A stretch of 47,014 bases of DNA from Alistipes sp. Its GTDB lineage: Bacteria > Bacteroidota > Bacteroidia > Bacteroidales > Rikenellaceae. The stretch covers positions 1 through 47,014 of the forward strand of contig JAFYRB010000054.1 of NCBI GenBank assembly GCA_017559615.1. Reading direction: 5' to 3'. The notes beneath the pieces were generated by a model that was not told the origin of the DNA, made no database searches, and was given only the letters and a program-made list of their open reading frames with translations. Of the stretch, positions 34,829-42,187 are shown piece by piece. Each line of letters opens with the position of its first letter. Positions within the stretch are counted from its first letter, which is position 1. A program made the position numbers and the translations under genes.

Positions 34829-35314
34829 ATGAAAAAGCTAATGTTTTTGATGCTCGCACTCTTCGTAGGTGTTAGCGCTTCGGCACAGACTCTTCCAGAT
34901 GTAAAGGTTGAGAATCAGGAGGGTAAGGTAATCTCTATCCGCGACGTTGTGGATGGCACTCCTATGATTATCTCATTCTGGTCGACTACTTGCAAGCCTT
35001 GTATTATGGAGCTTAACGCTATCAACGAGAGCCTCTACGAGTGGTTGGACGAGGTAGATATGAAGGTTGTTGCAGTATCTGTTGACGATGCTCGTACCTT
35101 GAGCCGCGCACGTGCTATGACTCAGGGACAGGGTTGGGATGACTACACTTGCCTCTACGACAAGAACCAGGATTTGAAGCGCGCTATGAACGTGAGCCTC
35201 ACTCCACACACCTTCATCGTGGATGGTAAGGGTAACATCGTTTACTCACACTCTGGCTACACCCCAGGTAGTGAGCAGGAGCTCTTCGAGAAGATCAAGA
35301 AGCTTCAGAAATAA
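34829..35314 (+). CDS. secreted TlpA-type thioredoxin-like protein
   Basis: The 161-residue product has a signal peptide (MKKLMFLMLALFVGVSASAQ) and a single thioredoxin-fold domain. The redox motif is FWSTTCKPCIMEL (Cys55, Cys58), followed by a TlpA-like fold with VVAVSVDDARTL, GWDDYTCLYDKNQDL, and the cis-Pro region VSLTPHTFIVDGKGNIVYSH. TlpA/ResA proteins reduce or exchange disulfides of exported proteins in the periplasm. An extra Cys lies in TCLYD (about residue 109). It is the first gene of a group with an outer-membrane barrel and two Omp28-like lipoproteins, which carry similar CxxC motifs, so the group probably works together. The electron donor is not visible here. Confidence 0.88.
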   Translation: MKKLMFLMLALFVGVSASAQTLPDVKVENQEGKVISIRDVVDGTPMIISFWSTTCKPCIMELNAINESLYEWLDEVDMKVVAVSVDDARTLSRARAMTQGQGWDDYTCLYDKNQDLKRAMNVSLTPHTFIVDGKGNIVYSHSGYTPGSEQELFEKIKKLQK

Positions 35315-35332
35315 TATTTGCTAAATTATTGT

Positions 35333-35365
35333 CACAGGGAGTTACTTTGCGGTAACTCCCTTGTG
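35333..35365 (+). promoter_or_regulatory. hairpin between the thioredoxin and barrel genes
   Basis: GGGAGTTAC (35337-35345) and GTAACTCCC (35352-35360) form a perfect stem extended by CACA/TGTG with small bulges. Only TT, not a T-run, follows, so it may be a weak terminator, a processing site or an RNA stabiliser that sets relative expression of upstream and downstream genes. Confidence 0.5.
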
Positions 35366-35388
35366 TGCAAAGATATAAACTTTAGAGA

Positions 35389-37131
35389 ATGAAGAAATTT
35401 TTACTCTTTTTGGGCGTTGCATTATGTGCAACTTTTTGTGTTAATGAGGCTTCGGCACAGATAAAGGCTGGCGAGGGCCAGGTGTCTATCGCGTTGGAGA
35501 GCAACAACAGCTACTATATGGAGGATAAGACTCTTGAGAAGATTGGTCTTGTGAATCCAGATGATCGTACTCGTGGTAACTTCGGTTCGAACGACTACAT
35601 CAAGGTTGATTATAGCCTCAATAAGTTCTCGGCAGGTGTTCAGGTAGATGCCTATCTTCCAGGTCTTTATGGCTACGATATGTACACCTACCAGCAGCGT
35701 GACTCAAAGTTGACAGGTTTCCTTACGAAGTATATCCAGTGGGAGGACCAGAACTGGGGCGTTCGCCTTGGTGATATCTTTGACCAGTTTGGTAACGGTC
35801 TTATTTTCCGTTCGTATGAGGACCGCGCACTCGGTTTCAACAACTCATTGGCTGGTGCTCGCGCTCACTACAACTTCAACAACTACGTGAATGTTAAGGT
35901 TGTAGCAGGTATGCCACGTTTGTATGACGTTCGCTCAAACAACTGGGTATATGGTGCTGACCTCGCATTGTCAATCTCTGATATGGTTGGCTGGAACGAT
36001 GGTATCATCGGCATCGAGGGTAGCTACGTAGGTCGCACAGATAGCGATATCGCGTTGTTCGACGTTGAGGATTGGGCGACTGGCGAGATCACAAATATTC
36101 TCAAGGGCAAGAGACAGTTGAATATGGTTTCTGGTCGTTTGAACTTCGAGTATGCTGGCGTAACATTGCGTGGTGAGTATGCTGCGAAGCTCAACGATGA
36201 TTTGTTCAACCCTACACTTCCTATGGCGAAGGGTAATGTTATCTACCTCGACTTGGGTTATAACTACAAGCGCTTCTCGGCATCGGCAACATTCCGCCGT
36301 ATGGAGAATATGACAACATCTATCGACAACCGTCCAGTAGGTATTGGTGGTGGTAACATTATGAACTATGTTCCACTTCTCACACGTCAGCACACCTACT
36401 CATTGGCAAACCTTAACCCATATCGTGGTTCAAGCGTTCACACTGGCGGTGAGATTGGTGGTCAGATTGATTTGTACTACTCATTGCGTAACCCTAAGGC
36501 TCGCGGTAAGTACTGGAACTTCCACCTCAACTTCTCGATGTTCAACACTATCGACCACTACAACCCTATCTTTGGCGCAGAGATGGAGGGCCGTAACGTA
36601 TGGTTCGACCTCAACGTTGACGTAGAGCGTCAGTGGAACAAGCAGGTTAAGACTACATTCCTCTACTCTGTTCAGCGTTGGGACGAGGAGATTAACCACT
36701 ACGATGCTCCAGAGGCTCACTACTGCCTTTCACACATCTTCGTAGGTGATGTAACATACAAGATTAACAAGAAGCACTCGTTGCGTTTCGAGGCACAGTA
36801 CCTCGCATCGAAGGACTACGAGGGTGACTGGGTAGCAGCAACCGTAGAGTATAACTTTGCTCCAAAGTTCAGCTTCTACGTAAGCGATATGTGGAACTGC
36901 GAGAAGATGCAGGATGGTGCTTATGGTAACTACTATATGGACCTCGATACTTTTGAGGGCGACAACTACCTTTTGCACTACTACCAGGTTGGCGCAAGCT
37001 TCACACACAACAGCTTCCGCGCACAGCTCTCTTATGGTCGTAACCGCGCAGGCTTCGTATGCTCGGGTGGTGTTTGCCGCTTCCAGCCAGCCTACACAGG
37101 TTTCAACCTTGCTATGACACTTTCGTTCTAA
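35389..37131 (+). CDS. outer-membrane beta-barrel protein, DUF6029-like
   Basis: The 580-residue product has a signal peptide (MKKFLLFLGVALCATFCVNEASA) and a mature part made of alternating amphipathic strands rich in aromatic residues and ending in Phe (GFNLAMTLSF), the pattern of an outer-membrane barrel of about 20 or more strands. FGSNDYIKVDYSLNKFSAGVQ, RLGDIFDQFGNGLIFRSYEDR and the near-C-terminal VCSGGVCRFQPAYTG fit what I recall of DUF6029, a Bacteroidota family of unknown function. Two cysteines (Cys558 and Cys563, C-x4-C) lie in the last extracellular loop, suggesting a disulfide. The gene follows the thioredoxin by 74 nt including a hairpin, and is followed by the Omp28-like genes after 19 nt. 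Family name moderately sure. Confidence 0.8.
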   Translation: MKKFLLFLGVALCATFCVNEASAQIKAGEGQVSIALESNNSYYMEDKTLEKIGLVNPDDRTRGNFGSNDYIKVDYSLNKFSAGVQVDAYLPGLYGYDMYTYQQRDSKLTGFLTKYIQWEDQNWGVRLGDIFDQFGNGLIFRSYEDRALGFNNSLAGARAHYNFNNYVNVKVVAGMPRLYDVRSNNWVYGADLALSISDMVGWNDGIIGIEGSYVGRTDSDIALFDVEDWATGEITNILKGKRQLNMVSGRLNFEYAGVTLRGEYAAKLNDDLFNPTLPMAKGNVIYLDLGYNYKRFSASATFRRMENMTTSIDNRPVGIGGGNIMNYVPLLTRQHTYSLANLNPYRGSSVHTGGEIGGQIDLYYSLRNPKARGKYWNFHLNFSMFNTIDHYNPIFGAEMEGRNVWFDLNVDVERQWNKQVKTTFLYSVQRWDEEINHYDAPEAHYCLSHIFVGDVTYKINKKHSLRFEAQYLASKDYEGDWVAATVEYNFAPKFSFYVSDMWNCEKMQDGAYGNYYMDLDTFEGDNYLLHYYQVGASFTHNSFRAQLSYGRNRAGFVCSGGVCRFQPAYTGFNLAMTLSF

Positions 37132-37150
37132 TATAGAATAATTTAAGAAT

Positions 37151-38224
37151 ATGAAATTTACAAAGTTTTTTGCTCTTATAGCAGCCATAACACCTCTATT
37201 CTGGGCTTGCGAGGGTACTAACGACGACCCACAGGCCGTGGGTGAGGTTACTCTTACAGCCGAGAGCGTTGTTGAGGTAAACACCCCTATTACATTCGTT
37301 GTTACGGATAGTGAAGGTGTGGATGTTACGGCTAATGCTGTTATCTTCGACAAGAGCCACGACTTCGCACAGGTGAGCAACCCATTCACCCCAACGGAGG
37401 ATGGTGACTATACCTTCTATGCTGTTGTTGGCGATGCTATCTCTAACGATGTTAAGGTTAGCGTAAGCCCTGCGGTTCCTGCACTTCCAGAGGATACCGA
37501 TGTTGCAAACACCTCGTTTGCACACCATATCCTGCTCGTTGACCACACAGGTACCGACTGTGGCTACTGCCCACAGATGATGAAGGCGTTGAAGGAGATT
37601 GAGGATGGCGGTGAGTTCCACGGCAAGTATTACGAGGCGATGGCACACTCATACAACACCTCTGACCCAGCATACTCTGGTGCTGCGGCATCTGTTTCAT
37701 CACACTTCAGCTTAAAGGGCTACCCTACTCTTACTTACAACTTCTACCACCCTACAAGCTCAAGCTACAACGCTGAGCATATCAAGGGTCAGATTGACGC
37801 CTTGTGGAAGGAGAGTGCCGATGCAGGTATCGCAGCATCTACAAACTTGGCTGCAAAGTCAGTTGTTGTAAACGCTGAGGTTAAGGCTGCCGTAGCTGGC
37901 GAGTATAGCGTCACAGCGTGGTTGTTGGAGGATGGCATCGAGGCAAAGCAGACAAATGCTACCGAGAGCTGGATGAACATCCATAACAACGCTATTCGTC
38001 AGACTCCTTCAACATCTGCAATCTCAGGTTATGAGGTTGGTGCGTTGGAGGCTGGCAAGACAGCAACACAGATTATCAACCTTAAGATTACTCGCGACAC
38101 TTGGAACCGCGATAATATGAAGGTTATGGTTATCGTGTCGAAGAAGAACGACAAGGGCAAGTATGATGTTGCAAACGTAGCAATATGCCCTATCAACGAC
38201 TCAGTAACTTACGATTACAAATAA
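37151..38224 (+). CDS. Omp28-like lipoprotein with thioredoxin-type CGYC motif (copy 1)
   Basis: The 357-residue product has a lipoprotein signal (MKFTKFFALIAAITPLFWAC, Cys20). Residues about 30-105 form an Ig-like beta domain (SVVEVNTPITFVVTDSEGVD to YTFYAVVG), and from about 123 a thioredoxin-related domain starts HHILLVDHTGTDCGYCPQMM with Cys137-Cys140. It contains YPTLTYNFY and a C-terminal beta domain (VVVNAEVKAAVAGEYSVTAW, EDGI, AGKTATQIINLKI). This is the layout of the Omp28 family, surface lipoproteins first described in Porphyromonas gingivalis. The second copy lies 32 nt downstream; the C-terminal codons and stop are part of a 14-bp tandem duplication. A surface role as thiol-active or binding protein is inferred. 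Confidence 0.85.
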   Translation: MKFTKFFALIAAITPLFWACEGTNDDPQAVGEVTLTAESVVEVNTPITFVVTDSEGVDVTANAVIFDKSHDFAQVSNPFTPTEDGDYTFYAVVGDAISNDVKVSVSPAVPALPEDTDVANTSFAHHILLVDHTGTDCGYCPQMMKALKEIEDGGEFHGKYYEAMAHSYNTSDPAYSGAAASVSSHFSLKGYPTLTYNFYHPTSSSYNAEHIKGQIDALWKESADAGIAASTNLAAKSVVVNAEVKAAVAGEYSVTAWLLEDGIEAKQTNATESWMNIHNNAIRQTPSTSAISGYEVGALEAGKTATQIINLKITRDTWNRDNMKVMVIVSKKNDKGKYDVANVAICPINDSVTYDYK

Positions 38225-38241
38225 CTAATTACAAATAACTA
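38214..38241. repeat. 14-bp perfect tandem duplication over a stop codon
   Basis: The unit ATTACAAATAACTA occurs twice, at 38214-38227 and 38228-38241. The first unit holds the last codons and the TAA stop (38222-38224) of the first Omp28-like gene, the second lies in the spacer before the second gene. It is a simple tandem duplication that lengthens the spacer. Confidence 0.9.
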
Positions 38242-38256
38242 AAACTATTTAGAGCT

Positions 38257-39354
38257 ATGAAAATCACAAAGTTTTTCGCGCTTCTTTGCGCTGCTACTGT
38301 AGGTTTTGTTGCTTGCGACGAGACTAAGCCAGAGCCTACTCCAGAGCCACAGGGTTCTATCACACTCAAGGCAGACAAGACTATTATTGCGCTTGGCGAG
38401 TCTGTAACATTTACTGTAACTGACTCTGAGGGTCAGGATGTAACTGCTGCTGCTTCAATCTACGACCAGAACCTCGATAAGGTTTCTAACCCTTACACTC
38501 CAGTGGCATCTGGTAGCTACACTTTCAACGCTACTATCGGTCCAGAGTCATCTAACAACGTAACTATCACAGTTATGGCTGAGATGCCAGAGATTCCAAC
38601 TGACCCAGAGCCAGAGAACCTTGCATTCAACCACCGTGGTTTGTTCATCGACAACACAGGTGTTGGCTGCGGTTACTGTCCTTCTGTAGTTGACGTATTC
38701 CGTAGCCTTGCAAAGACTGATGCTCACAAGCACTACAACGAGGTTCAGGTACACGCTGGTGGTTACGCAGGCAATGATCCTGCAAACTCTGATGCTGCTA
38801 ACAAGGTAAATAAGTTCTTCAGCCCACAGGGTTATCCAGACGTACGTCTTAACTTCTACTGCGGTCAGGTTGATCGCTCTGTAGCAGGGTTTACAAACGC
38901 TCTTATGCGCTACATCAAGGAGGATGGTGCTGACGCTGGTATCTCAATGGCAGTTGCTGGTGACAAATCAACTATCTACTGCGCTGCACAGGTTAAGGCT
39001 GCTGTAGCACAGGAGTACAAGGTTGTTGCTTGGTTGCTCGAGAGCGGTATCTACAGTCCTAACCAGTCTGGTGCTACTAAGGATTACCACAAGATCTACG
39101 ACTTCGCACTTCGTAACATCTTTGGCGAGTACTCATCGGCTAACATCTCTGGTGAGTCAATCGGCATTCTTGAGGCTGGTCAGACTTATGACTGCGCATT
39201 TGACATTCCTATCACATCAACTAAGTGGAACTGGGAGAAGATGGGTGTTCTTGTAATCGTATCTGCAAAGGATGCTCAGTGCCGTTGGGAGATTGCTAAC
39301 ACAGCATACTGCGACCTTGAGGAGAAGTCTAAGACTTACGAGTACGTTGAGTAA
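38257..39354 (+). CDS. Omp28-like lipoprotein with thioredoxin-type CGYC motif (copy 2)
   Basis: A 365-residue paralogue of the preceding protein. It has a lipoprotein signal (MKITKFFALLCAATVGFVAC, Cys20), a Pro/Glu linker, an Ig-like domain (IALGESVTFTVTDSEGQDVT to NPYTPVASGSYTFNATIG, close to copy 1), and a thioredoxin-like domain with RGLFIDNTGVGCGYCPSVV (Cys138, Cys141). The shared order VTDSEG.DVTA, SNP(F/Y)TP, (D/N)(H/N)TG..CGYCP and the C-terminal AAV..EY.V.AWLLE show the two arose by tandem duplication. Divergence is largest in the thioredoxin-like domain, so specialisation is likely. Codon use is smoother and T-richer than average, consistent with strong expression. It ends at a terminator. 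Confidence 0.85.
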   Translation: MKITKFFALLCAATVGFVACDETKPEPTPEPQGSITLKADKTIIALGESVTFTVTDSEGQDVTAAASIYDQNLDKVSNPYTPVASGSYTFNATIGPESSNNVTITVMAEMPEIPTDPEPENLAFNHRGLFIDNTGVGCGYCPSVVDVFRSLAKTDAHKHYNEVQVHAGGYAGNDPANSDAANKVNKFFSPQGYPDVRLNFYCGQVDRSVAGFTNALMRYIKEDGADAGISMAVAGDKSTIYCAAQVKAAVAQEYKVVAWLLESGIYSPNQSGATKDYHKIYDFALRNIFGEYSSANISGESIGILEAGQTYDCAFDIPITSTKWNWEKMGVLVIVSAKDAQCRWEIANTAYCDLEEKSKTYEYVE

Positions 39355-39377
39355 GATACTCACCTTATAATAACACG

Positions 39378-39414
39378 AAACACCTCAAACTCTGTTTGGG
39401 GTGTTTTGTTTTTT
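39378..39414 (+). terminator. intrinsic terminator after the Omp28-like pair
   Basis: AAACACC and GGTGTTT (39378-39384, 39400-39406), with inner AAAC/GTTT pairing, followed by a T-rich run ending about 39414. Confidence 0.85.
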
Positions 39415-39447
39415 ATATTGTACTAAGAACAAATAGCGCACCAAGTG

Positions 39448-39477
39448 TTGATATCTCGATACAAATCACTATCTTTG
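39448..39477 (+). promoter_or_regulatory. promoter of the cyclophilin / DAHP synthase pair
   Basis: TTG at 39448-39450 and TATCTTTG at 39470-39477 with a 19-nt spacer match the Bacteroidota consensus, 24 nt before the ATG at 39502. Confidence 0.8.
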
Positions 39478-39501
39478 CATATATTATAAATAATGTAGAC
39501 T

Positions 39502-39939
39502 ATGAAATACGCTATTATCTCTACCGAAAAGGGTGATATGAAGGCCGAGCTTTATGCCGAGGAGACACCTATCACCGTCGATAACTTCGTGAAGCTCGCC
39601 GAGAGCCACTTCTACGATGCACTATGCTTCCACCGCGTGATTCCCGACTTCGTGATTCAGGGAGGCTGCCCAAAGGGTGATGGCACAGGAGGCCCAGGAT
39701 ATACTATCCCTTGTGAGACACGCGCCGAGCGTCAGTATCACGACCGTGGCGTACTCTCGATGGCACACCGTGGTCCTAACACCGGCGGCTCGCAGTTCTT
39801 CATCTGCCACAACCGTATGAATACCCAGCACCTCGACGGCCGACATACCTGCTTCGGTAAGGTTATCGAGGGTGTGGATGTTATCGACGATATCCGCCCT
39901 GGCGACCTTATCCTTTCAATCACAATCGTCGAGGAGTAA
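39502..39939 (+). CDS. cyclophilin-type peptidyl-prolyl cis-trans isomerase
   Basis: The 145-residue protein has no signal peptide, so it acts in the cytoplasm. The full cyclophilin set is visible: [31 protein letters not shown] (the F-H-R and Q-G-G elements of the active site), then [35 protein letters not shown] (the G-S-Q-F-F-I segment) and [15 protein letters not shown]. It is expected to speed proline isomerisation during protein folding. Length is that of a minimal cyclophilin. The DAHP synthase gene starts 12 nt downstream. Confidence 0.95.
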   Translation: MKYAIISTEKGDMKAELYAEETPITVDNFVKLAESHFYDALCFHRVIPDFVIQGGCPKGDGTGGPGYTIPCETRAERQYHDRGVLSMAHRGPNTGGSQFFICHNRMNTQHLDGRHTCFGKVIEGVDVIDDIRPGDLILSITIVEE

Positions 39940-39951
39940 AACCTACTGAAA

Positions 39952-41007
39952 ATGAACGACATTAAGCCCATATTCTCGGAGTGTTCCGAGCCTCTATACA
40001 TCGCTGGCCCTTGCAGCGCCGAGAGCCGTAGCCAACTACTTGCCACCGCCCGCGACATTGCGGCGATGGGGGTTAAGGTGCTACGCGCTGGAGTGTGGAA
40101 ACCCCGCACCAAACCTGGCTCGTTTGAGGGCATAGGACGTGAGGCTCTGGCGTGGCTACGTGAGGCCAAGCAGGAGTATGGGCTTAATGTTATTACCGAG
40201 GTCGCAACACCCGAACACCTTGAGTATGCCCTCGAGGCGGGTGTGGATGGCGTGTGGATTGGCGCACGCACCACGACAAACCCCTTCGCAACGCAGCAGA
40301 TTGCCGATGCCCTGAAGGGTGTCGACACCGCTGTCATCGTGAAAAACCCCGTAATACCCGACGTGGACCTCTGGGTGGGCGCAATAGAGCGTATATATAA
40401 CAGTGGTGTAAGACGCATCGCCGCCGTGCATCGTGGCTTCGGCACACACCAGACATCGCAATATCGCAACGCCCCACATTGGTCAGTTCCTATCGAGCTA
40501 CATCGCCGCATCCCTACCCTGCAAATCCTCTCCGACCCCAGCCATATCGGTGGTCGCCGCGACCTTGTAGCACAGCTCTCGCAGCAGGCTCTCGACCTCG
40601 GCTTCTCGGGACTTATGATAGAGTGCCACAATTGCCCCGATGAGGCTCTTAGCGACGCTGTACAGCAGATTACGCCCGCAACCCTACGCGAGATACTACA
40701 CACGCTTAAATTGCGCCGTACGCCCGTAGAATCGAATGTTCTGAGCGACTATCGCTCCCATATCGACACTATCGACAGCCGCATCATCGAGCTTCTTGCC
40801 GAGCGTATGGACGTGGCACGCGAGATTGGACACTACAAACAGCAGCACGCGATGGCGGTTGTGCAGCACGATAGATACAACGAATTGCTCCAATCTGCCG
40901 AGGCACGCGCCGCATTTATGGGCCTTTCGCGTAGTTTTATCAACCAAATTTTTAGCGCTATCCACGAGGAATCCGTGCGCCAGCAGCTCGAAATCGAGAA
41001 GAAATAG
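39952..41007 (+). CDS. bifunctional DAHP synthase (type I-beta) / chorismate mutase type II
   Basis: The fusion catalyses the first step of aromatic amino acid synthesis (phosphoenolpyruvate plus erythrose 4-phosphate to DAHP) and, at the branch point, chorismate to prephenate. Residues 1-260 are a KDO8P-synthase-like DAHP synthase: LYIAGPCSAESRSQLL, VLRAGVWKPRTKPGSFEG, GVDGVWIGARTTTNPFA, VHRGFGTHQTSQYRNAP, DPSHIGGRRDLV and LMIECHNCPDEALSD. Residues about 263-351 are an AroQ-class helical chorismate mutase (SDYRSHIDTIDSRIIELLAERMDVA to GLSRSFINQIFSAIHEESVR), with Arg and Lys residues placed as expected. The mutase domain probably also gives feedback control of the synthase. The gene order with a cyclophilin 12 nt upstream is not functionally obvious. 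Confidence 0.95.
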   Translation: MNDIKPIFSECSEPLYIAGPCSAESRSQLLATARDIAAMGVKVLRAGVWKPRTKPGSFEGIGREALAWLREAKQEYGLNVITEVATPEHLEYALEAGVDGVWIGARTTTNPFATQQIADALKGVDTAVIVKNPVIPDVDLWVGAIERIYNSGVRRIAAVHRGFGTHQTSQYRNAPHWSVPIELHRRIPTLQILSDPSHIGGRRDLVAQLSQQALDLGFSGLMIECHNCPDEALSDAVQQITPATLREILHTLKLRRTPVESNVLSDYRSHIDTIDSRIIELLAERMDVAREIGHYKQQHAMAVVQHDRYNELLQSAEARAAFMGLSRSFINQIFSAIHEESVRQQLEIEKK

Positions 41008-41422
41008 CAGATTTTTTTGAGTGCTACGACGAATATTTAACCTGTCTGCGACAACTTTTAGTGTAGCTTGCGAAGAATTTGCAGGGAAATTCTATAAAAT
41101 TTGAGGCATAATTCCACTTTTTTGTAAAATTTCCGACAACCGAATTTTCGCAAAACTTAAGGAAAACGGCATTTGGAGCGATTTTTCCCGAAAAAAACTT
41201 AAAATTTTTCAAACTTTTTTATTTATCCCACGCACACGCATAATGCACTGTGTATCAATACACATCGCAGAATAATATACCGCGATTTCAGTGTAGTGCA
41301 AAAAAAAGTTTTAATTTTCTTTAAAAAAAGTTGCGAAAAAATTTGGAGAATAAAAAATTTGTAGTACCTTTGCACTCGCAATCGAGAAGGTTGTAGTCGT
41401 AAAATTTTAAGATGTTAGTGTT
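41008..41422. other. AT-rich gene-free stretch with nested palindromes
   Basis: About 415 bp without a credible ORF, strongly A/T-rich and with long A- and T-runs. It holds the tRNA-Gly promoter at its right end. At 41249-41264 lies a perfect palindrome TGTGTAT-CA-ATACACA, next to ATCGC (41264-41268) and GCGAT (41282-41286) and, further out, TGCACT and AGTGCA. These could fold into a branched structure on either strand. No family was recognised. Confidence 0.5.
41342..41372 (+). promoter_or_regulatory. promoter of tRNA-Gly
   Basis: TTTG at 41342-41345 and TACCTTTG at 41365-41372 are 19 nt apart, 50 nt before the tRNA. Confidence 0.8.
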
Positions 41423-41498
41423 GCGGAAATAGCTCAGTTGGTAGAGCACAACCTTGCCAAGGTTGGGGTCGCGAGTTCGAGTCTCGTTTTCCGCTCCA
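41423..41498 (+). tRNA. tRNA-Gly (anticodon GCC)
   Basis: A full cloverleaf: acceptor GCGGAAA (41423-41429) pairs with TTTCCGC (41488-41494), then discriminator T and an encoded CCA (41496-41498). The D-arm has AGCTCAGTTGGTAGAGCA, the anticodon arm CAACC-TTGCCAA-GGTTG with anticodon GCC, and the T-arm GCGAG-TTCGAGT-CTCGT. Promoter upstream and terminator directly downstream. The 3' end (41482-41496) recurs at 41647-41661. Confidence 0.97.
41482..41496 (+). repeat. tRNA 3' end, first copy of a 15-bp direct repeat (att-like)
   Basis: TCTCGTTTTCCGCTC is identical to 41647-41661. With one mismatch it extends 3 nt to the left (GAG/GAC). tRNA 3' ends are classic integrase attachment sites. Confidence 0.65.
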
Positions 41499-41502
41499 AA
41501 TG

Positions 41503-41530
41503 AAAAGCAGTCCAAACGGACTGCTTTTTT
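41503..41530 (+). terminator. terminator of tRNA-Gly
   Basis: AAAAGCAGTCC, AAAC loop, GGACTGCTTTTTT: perfect stem and T-run starting 5 nt after the tRNA CCA. Confidence 0.9.
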
Positions 41531-41532
41531 CG

Positions 41533-41574
41533 TTGTGGAGTATTACAAACTATGTCTCGTACAAAACTCCACAA
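41533..41574. repeat. 9-bp inverted repeat between the tRNA and its 3'-end copy
   Basis: TTGTGGAGT (41533-41541) and ACTCCACAA (41566-41574) are perfect inverted copies 24 nt apart. Immediately after lies a C8-T8 homopolymer block (41576-41591). Confidence 0.7.
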
Positions 41575-41646
41575 TCCCCCCCCTTTTTTTTAGTGGATGA
41601 GCATAAAATATAATTTCGCAAGAAATAACCTATGCGAAACGAAGAC

Positions 41647-41661
41647 TCTCGTTTTCCGCTC
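41647..41661 (+). repeat. second copy of the tRNA-Gly 3' end (att-like scar)
   Basis: TCTCGTTTTCCGCTC repeats 41482-41496 exactly, without the rest of a tRNA. Its last base is also the last base of the stop codon of the MGMT gene on the other strand, so the scar marks the edge of that gene. Confidence 0.65.
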
Positions 41662-42050
41662 TATGAAAAACTACCCAACACGCAACCCTCCTCGGCAAGC
41701 AACCTTCGTTTCTGCGCTATTTGTTCTCCATTGCGCTGCCCGAAATACCCACCCAATGAGCCATCAGCAGATATCACGCGGTGACACGGCACGTCGGGGG
41801 CAAAAGGATTCCTACGAAGAGCTTGCCCCACAGCCTGGGCACTACGACAACCTATACGACGTGCTAACTCGCCATATGTGATAGTTTCACCCACAGGGAC
41901 ATTTAGCAACTCCAAATATAGCCTTCGCTGAAACGGGGTTATCGCAGTCGATTGTTCCACACGTTGGCGAATGGTCATTGCATTGCTCTCAGCAATTGTA
42001 TTGACATCCTTTTGCTCTACCTCGCGCAGAGCGGTTTTCGTAGTATCCAT
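41661..42050 (-). CDS. MGMT-type methylated-DNA--protein-cysteine methyltransferase domain protein
   Basis: A 129-residue protein with one DNA-binding ATase domain. It has TPFQRRLYLELLNVPVGETITYGELARRIG (helix-turn-helix of the family), SAQAVGQALRRNPFAPDVPCHRVISADGS with the reactive cysteine Cys89 in PCHRV, and GGYFGQRNGEQIAQKRRLLAEEG. The N-terminal RNase-H-like half of Ada/Ogt is absent, so this is a minimal enzyme; the intact PCHR argues for true alkyl transfer rather than an alkyltransferase-like protein, in which that Cys is replaced. It repairs O6-alkylguanine by moving the alkyl group to itself. It has its own promoter (42055-42085) and ends exactly at the tRNA-end repeat. Confidence 0.9.
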   Translation of the reverse strand: MDTTKTALREVEQKDVNTIAESNAMTIRQRVEQSTAITPFQRRLYLELLNVPVGETITYGELARRIGCRSAQAVGQALRRNPFAPDVPCHRVISADGSLGGYFGQRNGEQIAQKRRLLAEEGCVLGSFS

Positions 42051-42054
42051 ATTA

Positions 42055-42085
42055 CAAAGTTAACAAAAATTACAACACCGCACAA
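42055..42085 (-). promoter_or_regulatory. promoter of the MGMT gene
   Basis: On the minus strand TAACTTTG (42062-42055) and TTG (42085-42083) are 20 nt apart. The -7 box starts 5 nt from the annotated ATG at 42050, so the transcript would have almost no leader, or translation starts at a downstream ATG such as that of residue 25. Confidence 0.6.
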
Positions 42086-42138
42086 TCGCTAATATCAAGT
42101 TTGCAACGTTATAAGTAACAACTAATTGAAATAATTCT

Positions 42139-42146
42139 TATATTTG
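42139..42146 (+). promoter_or_regulatory. -7 element for the NERD-domain gene
   Basis: TATATTTG at 42139-42146 matches TAnnTTTG, 42 nt before the ATG at 42188. No well-spaced TTG was found upstream. Confidence 0.4.
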
Positions 42147-42187
42147 TGACTACTTAACTCACTAAAGTTAGTTGCTCCGATTAAGCT

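Noticed and set aside
39738..40703. Minus-strand ORF of 321 residues opposite cyclophilin and DAHP synthase
   Set aside because: Spans two well-supported genes, Ser/Arg/Pro-rich low-complexity translation, no domain.
41321..41515. Minus-strand ORF of 64 residues over tRNA-Gly, reading NETRTRDPNLGKVVLYQLSY
   Set aside because: It is the antisense translation of the tRNA gene, a well-known spurious protein in databases.
41597..41881. 94-residue plus-strand ORF across the tRNA-end repeat
   Set aside because: Mostly antisense to the intact MGMT gene; no family pattern.
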